A program made the translations under genes and the position numbers. The notes under the pieces were generated by a model. The model did no database searches. It was not told the DNA's origin and saw only the letters and a program-made list of their open reading frames with translations. From Pseudomonadales bacterium (GTDB lineage Bacteria; Pseudomonadota; Gammaproteobacteria; Pseudomonadales; Azotimanducaceae), in assembly GCA_022825925.1 (NCBI GenBank), contig JAJDVW010000142.1, positions 1-64,000 on the forward strand: a DNA stretch of 64,000 nucleotides, given 5' to 3'. Position 1 is the stretch's first letter; every line of letters starts with the position of its first letter. Positions 1-10,986 of this stretch are shown here, in pieces.

Positions 1-2129
1 TGGAGCGGTTGACGAACCTGATCAACATCTTCGCGAGCCCCGATCTCGATTTTTCCCGCAACCGCGCCGAACACGACGATATTCTCGGCGACGCCTACGA
101 ATACCTGATGCGCCATTTCGCGACCGAGAGCGGCAAGAGCAAGGGCCAGTTCTATACCGCCGAGGTCAGCCGCGTCATTGCCCGCACGATCGGCATCTCG
201 CCTGAAAACACAAAGGGGTCTACCACCGCCTACGACCCGACCTGTGGCTCCGGCTCACTGTTACTCAAGGTGGCCGCCCAGGCGGGCAAGCGCATTACGC
301 TCGAGGGTCAGGAGAAGGACGTGACCACTGCGGGCCTGGCCCGCATGAACATGATTCTCCACGACTTCCCGACGGCGACGATTGTCTCGGGCAACACGTT
401 AGCAGCGCCGAGATTCAAGGACCGCGAGCGGCTCCGCACCTACGACTACGTCGTCGCCAACCCGCCCTTCTCCGACAAGACTTGGACAACGGGTCTCACG
501 CCCTCCACGGACCCATTCCAACGCTTTGCCTGGGGCGAGCCGCCCGCCAAGCAGGGCGACTACGCGTACCTCCTGCATATCGTTCGCTCGATGAAGGCGA
601 TGGGGAAGGCCGCTTGTGTCCTGCCGCACGGCGTGCTCTTCCGCGGGCACGCCGAAGCCACAATCCGCGAGCGACTCATCCGTTCCGGCTATCTCAAGGC
701 CATCATCGGCCTGCCGCCAAACCTCTTCTACGGAACCGGCATTCCGGCCTGCATCGTCGTCCTGGACAAGGAGAACGCGGCCGGTCGTACGGGCGTCTTC
801 ATGATCGACGCCGCCAGGGGCTTCACAAAGGATGGGGCGAAGAATCGGTTGCGGGAGCAGGACATCCACCGGATCGTCGACACGTTTGAGCGGCAGGTCG
901 ACGTCCCACGATTCGCCCGCATGGTGCCGATCGACGAGATTGCAGGCCCGAAGAACGACTTCAACCTCAACCTGCCGCGCTATGTCGACAGTTCCGAACC
1001 CGAAGACTTGCAGGACATTCACGCGCATCTGCAGGGCGGCATCCCAGAGCGCGACGTGGACGCGCTCGAGGTCTATTGGCAAGTGTTTCCTGGCGTGCGC
1101 CGAGCTCTGTTCGAGTCCGCGGCTCGTCCCGGTTACTTGCGCCTGATGCCCGCGCTCTCGGAGGTCAAGCGTTCGATTCTCGAACACCCCGAGTTTTCTA
1201 CGTTCCGCCAAACGGTCGAAGAACTGTTTGCCGATTGGCGGAGCGCTAACACGCCGACCCTTACTAGCTTCGCTGAGGGCGATCAGCCCAAGGCACTGAT
1301 CGACACCATCTCAGAGGCATTGCTGGCTGTGTTTCGCCGAGCTCCATTGCTCGATGCGTACGACCTCTACCAGCATCTGATGGACTACTGGGCGGAATCC
1401 ATGCAAGACGACGCTTATCTGATCGCCGACGATGGCTGGGTGAGCGGGGCGCAACCCCGCGAGGTATCAAGAGTCAAGGGGAAGAACAACAACCTCGTCT
1501 GGGCCGAACCGCACGACTACGTGAAGGGCAGGCGCCGCTTCAAGTCCGACCACGTTCCCGCGCCGATTCTAGTGGCCCGCTATTTCGTTGCCGAACGTGA
1601 CGCCATCGAAGAACTCGACGAAGAGCTTGCCGCGTTGGAGCAATGGCTCGACGAGATGCGGGAGGAGAACCGCGGCGAGGACGGGCTACTGGCCGAAGTA
1701 ATCGACGACGACGCAAGGAAGATCACCGAGAAGACGATAAAGGCTCGGCTGGATGAGATCCGTGACGATCCACTCTACGCGGACGAACGGGTTGCTCTTG
1801 AGGAGTACGTTAGTCAACTGCGGGAGCAATCGTCAGTCCGGACGAAGCGCAACGCTAGCCAGAGGGACCTCGACCACAAGGTCGACGCCAAATACGCCGA
1901 GCTTTCTGCGGCCGAGATCAAGTCTATGGTCGTGGAGGACAAGTGGATCGCAAGTCTGTCAGCCTCCGTCCAGAGCGAGGTCGAACGTGTCTCACAGAGA
2001 CTAAGGGAGCGCATCCACGAACTCGCAGAACGTTACGCGATGCCCCTCCCAAGACTCACCAAGAAAGTAGATGCGCTTTCAGCTCGCGTGAACAAGCACT
2101 TGGACCGGATGGGCGCATCATGGACTTGA
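1..2129 (+). CDS. hsdM: Type I restriction-modification DNA methyltransferase subunit (HsdM), 5' partial
   Basis: HsdM transfers a methyl group from SAM to adenine at the site chosen by HsdS; the M2S core also anchors HsdR. Counting from an internal TTG at 9, the SAM-binding motif DPTCGSG lies at residues 76-82 and the catalytic NPPF at 151-154, with a typical N6-adenine methyltransferase domain around them. The frame is open to the window edge, and the usual N-terminal helical HsdM_N domain (about 100 residues) is not seen, so the true start is upstream. The C-terminal half is a long charged, probably coiled-coil extension, making this longer than the roughly 530-residue E. coli protein. It overlaps hsdS by 10 nt, so translation is probably coupled. 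Confidence 0.95.
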   Translation, partial: ERLTNLINIFASPDLDFSRNRAEHDDILGDAYEYLMRHFATESGKSKGQFYTAEVSRVIARTIGISPENTKGSTTAYDPTCGSGSLLLKVAAQAGKRITLEGQEKDVTTAGLARMNMILHDFPTATIVSGNTLAAPRFKDRERLRTYDYVVANPPFSDKTWTTGLTPSTDPFQRFAWGEPPAKQGDYAYLLHIVRSMKAMGKAACVLPHGVLFRGHAEATIRERLIRSGYLKAIIGLPPNLFYGTGIPACIVVLDKENAAGRTGVFMIDAARGFTKDGAKNRLREQDIHRIVDTFERQVDVPRFARMVPIDEIAGPKNDFNLNLPRYVDSSEPEDLQDIHAHLQGGIPERDVDALEVYWQVFPGVRRALFESAARPGYLRLMPALSEVKRSILEHPEFSTFRQTVEELFADWRSANTPTLTSFAEGDQPKALIDTISEALLAVFRRAPLLDAYDLYQHLMDYWAESMQDDAYLIADDGWVSGAQPREVSRVKGKNNNLVWAEPHDYVKGRRRFKSDHVPAPILVARYFVAERDAIEELDEELAALEQWLDEMREENRGEDGLLAEVIDDDARKITEKTIKARLDEIRDDPLYADERVALEEYVSQLREQSSVRTKRNASQRDLDHKVDAKYAELSAAEIKSMVVEDKWIASLSASVQSEVERVSQRLRERIHELAERYAMPLPRLTKKVDALSARVNKHLDRMGASWT

Positions 2130-3325
2130 GGCCCGGTTATGAGGTGTCGGAGGTTGGCGTCATTCCGAAGGACTGGAATACGGACACTTTGCTCAGCATC
2201 TCACGTCAGATCATGGACTTTAGGGGACGGACGCCGAAAAAGCTGCGGATGGAGTGGGGCGGCGGAGACATCCCCGCACTCTCGGCCGGAAATGTAAGGA
2301 AAGGCTTTATAGATCTCAGACAAGATTGTTATTTCGGATCGGAGCAGCTCTACTGCCGTTGGATGACTAAGGGAGATCTAGCTAAAGATGACATCGTCTT
2401 TACGACTGAAGCGCCGCTCGGAAATGTCGCCTTAGTTCCGGACAACCGACGGTATATCCTTAGCCAACGCACGGTCCTTCTTCAGGTTGATGCTGACCGA
2501 ATATCGAGCCGATTTCTCTATCAGGTGATGTTGTCTGACGGGTTTCAGCGCATGCTTGCAGATTACGCAAGCGGGTCGACTGCACGAGGTATACAGCGAA
2601 AGACGTTGGAACAACTCTACGTGCCGATTCCGTCGCTCGACGAACAGAACGCCATCAACGCTGCACTGGGCGATGTGGACGAGCTACTAGATGGGCTACA
2701 TCAGCTCATCGCCAAGAAGCGGGACCTCAGACAAGCAGTGATGCAGCAGCTTCTCACTGGCCGCAGACGCCTTCCTGGGTTCGCTGGCGATTGGAAGTGC
2801 AGGCAGCTAGGAGATGTGCTGACCGTCTGTTACGGAAAGAACCAACACGATGTCGTCGCTGCAGATGGTCCGTACCCAGTGCTCGCGTCTGGAGGACAGA
2901 TAGGTACTGCATCGCGTCCTCTCTACGACAAGGCGTCCGTACTCATTGGCCGCAAGGGCACGATCGATCAGCCTCAATACCTCGCTAGTCCCTTCTGGGC
3001 GGTTGACACATTGTTCTATACGGCGATGAAGAAAGGCAATTGCGCGAAGTTCTTCTACTATCGATTCTGCTTGATTCAGTGGACGCGATATAACGAATCC
3101 ACAGGCCTTCCTAGTCTGAACGCCCAGACGATTGAGAGCATCGAGATCAGCTGCCCGGAACCACCGGAACAAACTGCGATCTCCGCTGTTCTCTCCGACA
3201 TGGACGCTGAAATCGCAGCCCTCGAAGCCCGCCGTGACAAGACGTTAGACCTCAAACAGGCCATGATGCAGGAGTTGCTCACCGGCAGGACGCGGCTGGT
3301 TGAACCTGGGTCGGCTCATGCCTGA
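2120..3325 (+). CDS. hsdS: Type I restriction-modification specificity subunit (HsdS)
   Basis: HsdS recognises the bipartite DNA target for both methylation and restriction. The 401-residue protein has the usual two-fold layout: a first target-recognition domain (about 1-165), a central conserved helix beginning near SLDEQNAIN, a second recognition domain (about 216-340), and a distal helix. The two helices end in the same phrase (QLLTGR, ELLTGR), which is the internal repeat expected of this family. I chose the ATG at 2120, inside the end of hsdM, because the residues that follow ([10 protein letters not shown]) match the usual HsdS N terminus. The coding DNA is noticeably more AT-rich than the rest of the window, as is common for exchanged specificity genes. 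Confidence 0.94.
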   Translation: MDLRPGYEVSEVGVIPKDWNTDTLLSISRQIMDFRGRTPKKLRMEWGGGDIPALSAGNVRKGFIDLRQDCYFGSEQLYCRWMTKGDLAKDDIVFTTEAPLGNVALVPDNRRYILSQRTVLLQVDADRISSRFLYQVMLSDGFQRMLADYASGSTARGIQRKTLEQLYVPIPSLDEQNAINAALGDVDELLDGLHQLIAKKRDLRQAVMQQLLTGRRRLPGFAGDWKCRQLGDVLTVCYGKNQHDVVAADGPYPVLASGGQIGTASRPLYDKASVLIGRKGTIDQPQYLASPFWAVDTLFYTAMKKGNCAKFFYYRFCLIQWTRYNESTGLPSLNAQTIESIEISCPEPPEQTAISAVLSDMDAEIAALEARRDKTLDLKQAMMQELLTGRTRLVEPGSAHA

Positions 3326-6300
3326 GCAACCGCGTTCCGAGCGAAGAACCCAAGAGCGCGTCGTTGCGCTGTTCACCGATCCGTCACGCCCCGATTCTCT
3401 TGGCTACCGCTACCTCGGCGACTGGAGCGACCGCGAGAACAACCGCCCAATCGAGACCGAACTATTGAGGGATAATCTCCAAGCCCGGGGCTATTCCGAT
3501 ACGCACATCGCAGCCGCCCTCCTTCAGTTGGAGACCGCCGCCGATTCGACCGGCACCACACTCTACCAAGCCAACCTGCGTACCTACCGACTCCTGCGGT
3601 ACGGCGTCCGGGTGCAGATCGCCGCCGGCCAGACTCACGCCACGGTCGACCTCGTCGACTGGGAGCACCCGGAGCGCAACGACTTCGCACTGGCCGAGGA
3701 GGTGACGCTTAAAGGCGGCTACGAACGCCGTCCCGACCTCGTGATCTATCTCAACGGGCTTGCTGTCGGGGTGATCGAGCTGAAACGCAGCTCGGTCGAG
3801 ATCGGCGACGGCGTGCGGCAGCTAATCACCAATCAGGAAGAAATCTTCAACAAGCCGTTCTTCAGCACCGCGCAACTCCTCTGCGCCGGCAACGACGCAC
3901 AGGGGCTACGCTACGGCACGGCGGGCACGCCTGAACAGTACTATGTGGCGTGGAAGGACGAGGCCCCGCCGTCACCGGTCACTGCGCCTCTCGCGGCGGG
4001 CGCAAGGCTCGACCGGCCACTGGCTCAGATGTGCGACAAGGCCCGCCTGCTCGACTGGATCCGGAACTTCATGGTCTTCGACGCCGGACAGAAGAAGGTG
4101 CCGAGGCAGCACCAGTTCGTCGGCGTGAAGAAGGCGCAGGCCCGCATCGACAAGCACGAGGGCGGCGTCATCTGGCACACCCAAGGCAGCGGGAAGAGCA
4201 TCGTGATGGTCCTGCTCGCCAAGTGGATTCTCGAACACGACCCCACCAGCCGCATCCTCATCGTCACCGACCGCGACGAGTTGGACAAGCAGATCGAAGG
4301 TGTCATGACGAACGCCGGGGTGGTCGGCCAGGACGCGCCGTCTCCGCGTGTCACGACACGCGCGGAGTTTGTCGAGAAGCTCGGCGCGACGACGCCGCGA
4401 CTGCTGTGCGCGCTGATCAACAAGTTTGACCCGGACGACCTCAAGGGCGAGCCGCCGCCGGTTTCCGGCCGCTTCTACGTGTTCGTCGACGAGTGCCACC
4501 GCACACAGGGCGGCGACATGAACAGGCAGATGAAGCGCTGGCTGGAGAGGGCGATCTTCATCGGTTTCACCGGTACGCCGCTCCTGCGCAAGGACCGGAA
4601 GATGACTCGAGACGTCTTCGGCACCTACATCCACACCTACAAGTTCCACGAGGGCGTGGCGGACGGCGTCATCCTCGATCTCAAGTACGAGGCGCGCGAC
4701 GTGCCGCAGCGGCTCACCTCGCAGGACGCCGTTGACCGCTGGTTCGAGCACAAAACCCACGGGCTGAACGACTTCCAGAAGGCGTTGTTGCGTCGCCGCT
4801 GGGCAACGATGCAGGAGCTGACGAGTTCGGCCGAGCGGAAGCAGCGAATCATCGCCGACATCGTCGGAGACTTCAGTCTCAAGCCGCGACTTGCCAGTGA
4901 TCGCGGCACGGCGATCCTGGTCGCGGCCTCGATCTACGATGCCTGCCACTACTACCGGCTGTTCCAAAACACGGCTTTCGGATCGAACTGCGGAATCGTT
5001 ACGTCCTACGAGCCGAACCACAATGCAGTTTCCCGCGAACCCGCTCAAAGCGACGAGCGGTACAAGTTCGATACCTATACGAAGCACGTTCTGACGGACG
5101 GCCAGACCACCAAGCAGTACGAGGACGAGGCCAAACGCCGGTTCATCAGGGAACCGGCCGGGATGAAGCTCCTGATCGTCGTGAGCAAGCTGCTCACCGG
5201 GTTCGATGCGCCGAGTTGCACCTATATCTACCTCGACAACGAGTTGCGCGACCACAATCTGTTCCAGGCCATCTGCCGCACGAACCGCCTCGACGGCGAT
5301 GACAAAGAATACGGCCACATCGTCGACTTCAAGGAACTGTTCAGCGAGGTGGAGGAGGCGATCGCCGTCTACAGTTCCGACGAGCTAGACACCGATCCAG
5401 GCAATGGAGGCGACAACAACGTCCACCTCAAGGACTGGCTGAGCGAAGGCAGGAGGAAACTGGACCAGGCCCGCGAGGCGCTACGCTACCTGTGCGAGCC
5501 GGTCCTGCCGCCCCGCGAATTGGAGCAGTACCTGCACTATTTCTGCGGCGACGCCGCCGACCCAAACGGGCTCGACGAGACCGAGTCCCTGCGGGTCTTG
5601 TTCTACAAGGCCGTCGCCGACTACCTGCGCGCCTTCTCGGCCTTGGCACAGGATCTTCCCGCGGCTGGATATTCCGACGCCGACGCCAGTATCATCCGCA
5701 ACGAAATCAAGTTCTACGGCGAGATTCGCTCAGCCGTCAAGAAGCTCTCGGGCGAGGAACTGGAAATCAAGCCTTACGAGTCGGATATGCGCCAGTTGCT
5801 GAACATGTACGTCCAAGCCGATCCTGCGCGAGCCCTCGGCGAGTTGAGCGGTTTGACGCTGGTGGAGTCGATCGTCAAGACGGGCATCCACGACGCCGTC
5901 GCGCGCAAGCTCAACGAAAGCGGAAGGCTGTCGAGGAACGCGATTGCGGAAGGCATCATCAACAACATCCGGAAGACGATTGTCCGGGACCGGCTCACCG
6001 ACCCCCAGTTCTATGAACAAATGTCGACGCTGCTGGACGACCTGATCAGGCAGAGCCGCGAGGATGCGGCTGCTTACGAGGCGTTTCTCCAGAAGGCTGA
6101 GGCCTTGGCGAAACGGATCTACGCCAAGGAACCAGGCGGCAGCGTTCCAGCCGAGTTGCACGGGAGACGCGAGGCCACGGTGATATACAACAACCTACCA
6201 CAGATTCTCGCCGCCGCCGACACGGACGGAGCCGCGGAATCGTCCGCAGTCGACGAGGACGAGCGTCTCAGACTTGCGCTTGATATCGATCGCGTCATGC

Positions 6301-6440
6301 GCGAGCAGGCGCCAGCCGGATGGAAAGGAGACCAGGCGCGCGAAGCCCAAGTACAGAACGCACTGTTTCCGCTGCTGAATCGGGATCGCGCCGCGACGGG
6401 CGCCCTGTTCGAGCTCGTCAGGAATCAGCCGGGTTACTGA
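3318..6440 (+). CDS. hsdR: Type I restriction endonuclease subunit (HsdR)
   Basis: HsdR is the ATP-driven translocase and nuclease that cleaves unmodified DNA. From the ATG at 3318 it is 1040 residues. A PD-(D/E)xK-type nuclease signature comes first (D140 and E154-L-K156), then a superfamily 2 helicase core with Walker A GSGKS at 290-294, a DECH box at 391-394, the TGTP motif shortly after, and TGFDAP in the second RecA lobe. The C-terminal 250 residues resemble the helical HsdM-contacting region. A TTG at 3300 is also in frame; I prefer 3318 because ATGCCTGA gives an 8-nt overlap with the hsdS stop, like the other junctions in this operon. All key motifs are intact. Confidence 0.95.
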   Translation: MPEQPRSERRTQERVVALFTDPSRPDSLGYRYLGDWSDRENNRPIETELLRDNLQARGYSDTHIAAALLQLETAADSTGTTLYQANLRTYRLLRYGVRVQIAAGQTHATVDLVDWEHPERNDFALAEEVTLKGGYERRPDLVIYLNGLAVGVIELKRSSVEIGDGVRQLITNQEEIFNKPFFSTAQLLCAGNDAQGLRYGTAGTPEQYYVAWKDEAPPSPVTAPLAAGARLDRPLAQMCDKARLLDWIRNFMVFDAGQKKVPRQHQFVGVKKAQARIDKHEGGVIWHTQGSGKSIVMVLLAKWILEHDPTSRILIVTDRDELDKQIEGVMTNAGVVGQDAPSPRVTTRAEFVEKLGATTPRLLCALINKFDPDDLKGEPPPVSGRFYVFVDECHRTQGGDMNRQMKRWLERAIFIGFTGTPLLRKDRKMTRDVFGTYIHTYKFHEGVADGVILDLKYEARDVPQRLTSQDAVDRWFEHKTHGLNDFQKALLRRRWATMQELTSSAERKQRIIADIVGDFSLKPRLASDRGTAILVAASIYDACHYYRLFQNTAFGSNCGIVTSYEPNHNAVSREPAQSDERYKFDTYTKHVLTDGQTTKQYEDEAKRRFIREPAGMKLLIVVSKLLTGFDAPSCTYIYLDNELRDHNLFQAICRTNRLDGDDKEYGHIVDFKELFSEVEEAIAVYSSDELDTDPGNGGDNNVHLKDWLSEGRRKLDQAREALRYLCEPVLPPRELEQYLHYFCGDAADPNGLDETESLRVLFYKAVADYLRAFSALAQDLPAAGYSDADASIIRNEIKFYGEIRSAVKKLSGEELEIKPYESDMRQLLNMYVQADPARALGELSGLTLVESIVKTGIHDAVARKLNESGRLSRNAIAEGIINNIRKTIVRDRLTDPQFYEQMSTLLDDLIRQSREDAAAYEAFLQKAEALAKRIYAKEPGGSVPAELHGRREATVIYNNLPQILAAADTDGAAESSAVDEDERLRLALDIDRVMREQAPAGWKGDQAREAQVQNALFPLLNRDRAATGALFELVRNQPGY

Positions 6441-7192
6441 TGGCGGAGATTATTCGGGTCGGCGAAATCGCCGCCACGTTCACGCGCAAGCAGGTCAAGC
6501 ACATTCACCTGTCGGTCCACCCACCGTGTGGGCGCGTGTCGCTCGTCGCCCCGGTAGCAACGCGGCGCGAAGTCGCGCGTGCCTACGTGGTATCCAAGCT
6601 CGGCTGGGTTCGCGAGCAGCGGGCGAAGATGCGCCGACAAGCGCGCGACACCCCGCGCCGTTTCGTAGAGCGTGAGAGCCATTACCTTTGGGGAAGACGC
6701 TACCTACTGACCGTCGCCGAGGAGCAGGCGAAACCCTCAATCCGCCTCCGCCACCGCACCATCGTACTCACCGTCCGTCCCGGCAGCACGGACCTCAAAC
6801 GCGCGGCGGTCGTGCACGAGTGGCACAAGTCCCTCCTGCACGAGGCCGTCGGAAAACTGATCACTCGATGGGAGCCAAGGCTAGGTGTCGACGTGGCCGG
6901 CTACTACGTCCAGCGCATGAAGACGAAGTGGGGAAGCTGCAACCATCGCGCCGGCACGATCCGGCTCAATACGGAACTTGTGAAGAAGCCCAAGAGCCTG
7001 CTCGAATACGTGGTCGTCCATGAGATGTTGCACCTCCTCCAACCAACACACAGCGACCGTTTCGCCAAGTTGATGAGCGAGCACTACCCGACTTGGCGCG
7101 AAGCCAGGACCGAGCTAAACGAGCTGCCACTTGCCGCTGCATCCTGGATCCAGCCGACCTTACAGACTCCGGCGATGGGCGACCCGAAGTGA
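6440..7192 (+). CDS. YgjP/SprT-like zinc metallohydrolase attached to the hsd operon
   Basis: This 250-residue protein belongs to the YgjP-like (DUF45) metallohydrolases. The zinc site is visible as HEMLH at 194-198 with a likely third ligand at H204, and the preceding KTKWGSC near 162-168 is a family hallmark. Its ATG overlaps the hsdR stop (ATGA at 6440), so it is co-translated with the restriction enzyme. Homologues are often found beside type I systems, but their substrate is not established. Plausible roles are proteolytic control of HsdR or an accessory defence function; both are inference. Length and motifs suggest a complete, active enzyme. Confidence 0.88.
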   Translation: MAEIIRVGEIAATFTRKQVKHIHLSVHPPCGRVSLVAPVATRREVARAYVVSKLGWVREQRAKMRRQARDTPRRFVERESHYLWGRRYLLTVAEEQAKPSIRLRHRTIVLTVRPGSTDLKRAAVVHEWHKSLLHEAVGKLITRWEPRLGVDVAGYYVQRMKTKWGSCNHRAGTIRLNTELVKKPKSLLEYVVVHEMLHLLQPTHSDRFAKLMSEHYPTWREARTELNELPLAAASWIQPTLQTPAMGDPK

Positions 7193-7465
7193 CAGGGCCG
7201 AATCTCGCCTTGATTGATGCGGCACGGGCAGCTAGACGCGTTCGTAGTCGCCGTCATCCACTAAGACCGGCGCGCGGCGACCATCCCAACCATCCGGCGT
7301 GACCTACCGCATGCGCCGCCCCGGCACCCCAGGTCTCCGCGCGACCTTGCCGTCCAGCAAACTGCGGTTCGAGACAACAGACGCTCCCCCGTGATCCCAC
7401 CCGGAAGACGGCCCGTTCTCCAGATATCCCATTCGGTCGTAGGCCTCGAGGGATCTCCGCGCGCC

Positions 7466-9562
7466 TTACTCGCCTACTCCCTCCTGCCAATCCAGAGCAA
7501 TCGCCTTCCACTCTACTGTGCGTAGCACCGGCTTTCCGGTCTCATCTTTACCGGTCCAGACTCCCCAGAACTCAGGGTCGTCTGATCGCGGTTGTTGGGA
7601 CCTAGGCAGATCATTCATTCTCACCAACACTGGCAGCTCCGAAGCCCACCCGAGCAAGATAGCATTTTGGGATGCCAGAGAAGGAAGCTCTCGAAGAAGC
7701 CCCCGAAGGTTGTCCGGCACAAGCCGATGGACCAGTTCTTGATCCCGGTCATTGCTTATCCGGTGCAACAGAAACGTATTGCACTGGGATAGTACCGTAG
7801 GGGAGAGGTCCGAGGGCCGCTGCGACGAAAGCACCAAACCTAACCCGAATTTTCGACCTTCCCTCGCGATTCGCTCAAACATCTGGCAACAGACTGTTGC
7901 GGCGTCCTGATTCTCGATGTCGTCTCGGTACCTCTTCACGAACGTGTGAGCCTCTTCCATCACCAGGACCGTCGGAAGTGCCACACCATGCTTGGCAACG
8001 TACCGTTGCAACGCTTCGAAGAGCATGCGAGCTATGACGGCTGTGACCACGTGCGCGACCTCCGTGGGCACTAGAGAAAGATCCACTACCGATACGCAAC
8101 CGTGCTCGGAATCTCCCGCTCCCAAGTAGTCCGATAGCCAATCTTCAAGTTTCACGCTACCCGCGTCACCAATCACCGAATTCAGCTTTGGATCAGCGAG
8201 GAACGTCCGAATCCGCGAAACTAAGAAGTCCAAATACTGGGTCACGTTTTCTTGCTCGGCCAGCATCTCGAGATGATCCGCCAACTCAGCGCCATTGAAG
8301 GGGACGGGTACATCCTCATCCGGGCCCTCCTGATAGACAATGCCCCCAAGCAAATCGACAGAGCTTTCTAGCGCCTCCACGATTGCACTGACTTGCCTCT
8401 CATTGAACGCACGGTAGTACTCAACTGTTTTCCCGGTACCCGGTTCCGGGAACGAGTGAAAGGTGTCGCGACACGCGGCTTCCATCGCCTCCGCGATCGA
8501 GTCAAGCCCGTGAAACGGAAACGCGACGTGCCTTTCCCTTAGGTCCTCCGCCATCGCCCTTAGGCGGAAGCCAAACTTGCTCTCCTCAAGTTGGAACGCG
8601 CCTGAACGAATGTCCCGCCTGATTGATACTAGCCTAGATGAAAGGTACCTCCGCAGGACCTGTTCCTTTTCTTCCCTGCCCGGCTCGCTTGACACACGGC
8701 GTCCCGCCTTGATCTCCCTCAGCGCCCGTCTGAGCAACGGGCGTTGCGTTCTGGCGCTTGCCTGGGTAAAAGAAGCCCACTCGGCGCTGTTCCAGAACCA
8801 CAGCGGCACCTTCAATGCACTCTGCTCCTCGTCTGCACCAACCTTGAATATCCGTGCCTTCACAGACCCGCCGCCTGCGAAGGCTCGTGCATACTCTCCG
8901 TTTGGGTCGAGGATGATGAATCGGGCATTGGGCTGCACTTCTGACGAGATTTCATGCTGGGCCTGTTCTAGACTCCAGCGAATCAGCCCAGCGACCGTGC
9001 ACGACTTCCCACTGCCAGTGTTCCCAAGCACAGCGAGATGACGGCCGAAGAGCCGATCAGGATCGACGCGAACATCCGCATCGCCCGCAAGCGGGCTTTC
9101 CCCGACTTTGACTCGGCGCTGCTGCCCGGACTCGACGATCGAGCGAAGTTGCCTCTCTGTCGGCAACATTACGGCCGCCCCGTTTGAGGGAAAAGCATCC
9201 GCCCCACGGGCGAACACGTAGCGACCCGACGCGGACCCGAGACTGAGCGTCCCAATCGGATTGAGCCGGAGCCGGCGCATCGGATAAGGCAGGTCAATCA
9301 GACCGAAATCTTGCATGCCGCGCCGTTTTGGAAACGCCGACCGCTCAACGGTCAGCCACTCGGTCTGGCCCACCAAGAAGACCTCGTCAACGGCGATTAG
9401 GAGGTATCCGTTTACCCTCGGAAACAGTCGAGGGGTCCCCGTGTTCAGCGCCACCGACTCAGGCGCCTCAATGTCGATGGCCACCCTAATCTCGTCGGGA
9501 GCCACAAAGTCGACAACCCCGACGCGGAGAGCCCCTGCACTTTCGAAAGGTACCTGGCTCAT
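7466..9562 (-). CDS. HerA-family hexameric ATPase of a SIR2-HerA defence pair
   Basis: This 698-residue protein has the architecture of HerA/FtsK-superfamily ATPases: an N-terminal HAS-barrel-like region (about 1-150), Walker A GNTGSGKS at 180-187, Walker B VLVMEEAH at 532-539, and the conserved C-terminal stretch LSSQRPSDLSPTV near 578-590. HerA proteins form ring translocases. When encoded with a SIR2 protein, the two assemble into an anti-phage complex that degrades NAD+ (known for characterised SIR2-HerA systems). The start codon overlaps the stop of the upstream SIR2 gene by ATGA, so the two are one unit. It points against the hsd operon, with 273 nt between the 3' ends. Its base composition matches the island, not the housekeeping genes. 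Confidence 0.9.
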   Translation of the reverse strand: MSQVPFESAGALRVGVVDFVAPDEIRVAIDIEAPESVALNTGTPRLFPRVNGYLLIAVDEVFLVGQTEWLTVERSAFPKRRGMQDFGLIDLPYPMRRLRLNPIGTLSLGSASGRYVFARGADAFPSNGAAVMLPTERQLRSIVESGQQRRVKVGESPLAGDADVRVDPDRLFGRHLAVLGNTGSGKSCTVAGLIRWSLEQAQHEISSEVQPNARFIILDPNGEYARAFAGGGSVKARIFKVGADEEQSALKVPLWFWNSAEWASFTQASARTQRPLLRRALREIKAGRRVSSEPGREEKEQVLRRYLSSRLVSIRRDIRSGAFQLEESKFGFRLRAMAEDLRERHVAFPFHGLDSIAEAMEAACRDTFHSFPEPGTGKTVEYYRAFNERQVSAIVEALESSVDLLGGIVYQEGPDEDVPVPFNGAELADHLEMLAEQENVTQYLDFLVSRIRTFLADPKLNSVIGDAGSVKLEDWLSDYLGAGDSEHGCVSVVDLSLVPTEVAHVVTAVIARMLFEALQRYVAKHGVALPTVLVMEEAHTFVKRYRDDIENQDAATVCCQMFERIAREGRKFGLGLVLSSQRPSDLSPTVLSQCNTFLLHRISNDRDQELVHRLVPDNLRGLLRELPSLASQNAILLGWASELPVLVRMNDLPRSQQPRSDDPEFWGVWTGKDETGKPVLRTVEWKAIALDWQEGVGE

Positions 9563-10986
9563 GCAACTGGCTCGACGTCATCGGACTCTTGCTCTTCAAT
9601 TCCCTCCTTTCTCGGCTCCGCGCCCCATCGCGCCTTGAGGATCTCTGACATCCTAATGGTTGTGCGATCAATAGCAGGTTTCGGCAGATAGTTCTCCACG
9701 AGGGCAACGAGATCCCCTAGATGATCCCCAATCATTAGAGTGGTCTGAGCTTGCCTGCCAAGCCGTCTATACGTCTGCATGATGCGACTCAAGGGGTCGT
9801 CGTATGCGATGATCACCAGATGCGCTGAAGGAATCGCCAGCATATCCTCGATAACTCGGTTTATGTGCTCATCTCCAAAACCGTACCCGTAACACACCAA
9901 CGTGCTATTCGGTCTGCAGATCGCGGCGGCGAGATCTCGGAATAACTCGACATAAGGATAGGATGTTGTCTCTCGATCCTTCGCGGCGTTCGGATAGATC
10001 ATCAGACGTCGAGCATCAGCGTCTTCCAGGCTCGTCTCTGAGAGAAACGGGCCGGTATCCGTTGCACCGAAAGGCAGCCCGATCCGTCGGATTGTCCGAT
10101 CCGCATCGAGCCAATCGACGGATCCGTGGAGTTTGGTGAAACGAGCTACCCCCTCAAGATATCGCGGCTCTCCGCGGATCCCGGGCGGGTTGTAATGTAA
10201 GTCGATGTCTAGTCGTGAGGCGCGGAAGATGGGCGCCAGGTATCCGACGAATCGATCGATCAGGCGAAGTCCCGCAACGTCCGCTCCGGCCTCAATGTAC
10301 CGGTCGTAGTTTGTTGTAAAAATCTGCAGCCGTTCCCGGGTCCCGGAGCGGCTAGCGAAACTCATGAGGAAGCTGACGAGATGGTTGAGTGCAAGTTCAC
10401 GTTTCTCAGTCGACGCTTCTATAAGGCTTCTCTCACCCTTCAATATGGCGTCCGCAAACGATTGGAGCACCGCATTCAATTCGACTTCAAGCGCGGTGAG
10501 CTGACCCCGCTGCGCTGCATCCTCCGGTTTCGTCGATACCATAATCTGGAAACCGCGGATGAGCTCCATCGCTACTCGAACCTGATCCTCGAGATTCCCT
10601 TCTGCCCGCCCGGCGACCTTTGCTGTTCGCGCCGCCTCACGACCGATTTCTTCGTTCATTGTCTCGAAGGCTGCCGATGCCATTCCCGGCAGTGCCTTGT
10701 TGGTCGCGATGTGATGCACGGCTTGCGTCAAGCCTGACCCGACCAAGAGAGAAAGATGCTCTGACTGCACCAACGCCGTGAGCCACGGTTCGACTCTCTG
10801 TCGTAGTTTTTCTGGTCCGAATGTCTCCCCTGCCTTGGCCCATCCGCAGCCCGATGGCTCCGACAGCTTGAAGCACCGCCTCGACGATGTCGAAGAGTCA
10901 GAATCTTCCAGCGCTACCGGGCTTGGATCATCCCTGCATTTGAAAAGCTGGCCGCTACTAGATTGGCCCATCGAGAGCTCTCCCAT
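9559..10986 (-). CDS. SIR2-domain NADase-type defence effector
   Basis: SIR2-fold proteins of defence systems hydrolyse NAD+ and starve infected cells. In this 475-residue product the nucleotide-binding GSG is at 83-85, the TTNYD motif at 224-228 supplies the conserved Asn/Asp, and KLHGSVDW at 285-292 carries the probable catalytic His287. A later YGYGFGDEHIN segment is typical of SIR2_2 domains. It lies directly upstream of the HerA gene with a 4-nt overlap. The first 50 residues are Ser/Cys-rich and unlike the family, so translation may start later or at the second ATG (residue 6). All expected catalytic residues are present. Confidence 0.88.
   Translation of the reverse strand: MGELSMGQSSSGQLFKCRDDPSPVALEDSDSSTSSRRCFKLSEPSGCGWAKAGETFGPEKLRQRVEPWLTALVQSEHLSLLVGSGLTQAVHHIATNKALPGMASAAFETMNEEIGREAARTAKVAGRAEGNLEDQVRVAMELIRGFQIMVSTKPEDAAQRGQLTALEVELNAVLQSFADAILKGERSLIEASTEKRELALNHLVSFLMSFASRSGTRERLQIFTTNYDRYIEAGADVAGLRLIDRFVGYLAPIFRASRLDIDLHYNPPGIRGEPRYLEGVARFTKLHGSVDWLDADRTIRRIGLPFGATDTGPFLSETSLEDADARRLMIYPNAAKDRETTSYPYVELFRDLAAAICRPNSTLVCYGYGFGDEHINRVIEDMLAIPSAHLVIIAYDDPLSRIMQTYRRLGRQAQTTLMIGDHLGDLVALVENYLPKPAIDRTTIRMSEILKARWGAEPRKEGIEEQESDDVEPVA

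Noticed and set aside
7193-7465. Possible small gene between the metallohydrolase and HerA
   Set aside because: Only short Arg/Gly-rich frames without ribosome sites; convergent 3' ends explain the gap.
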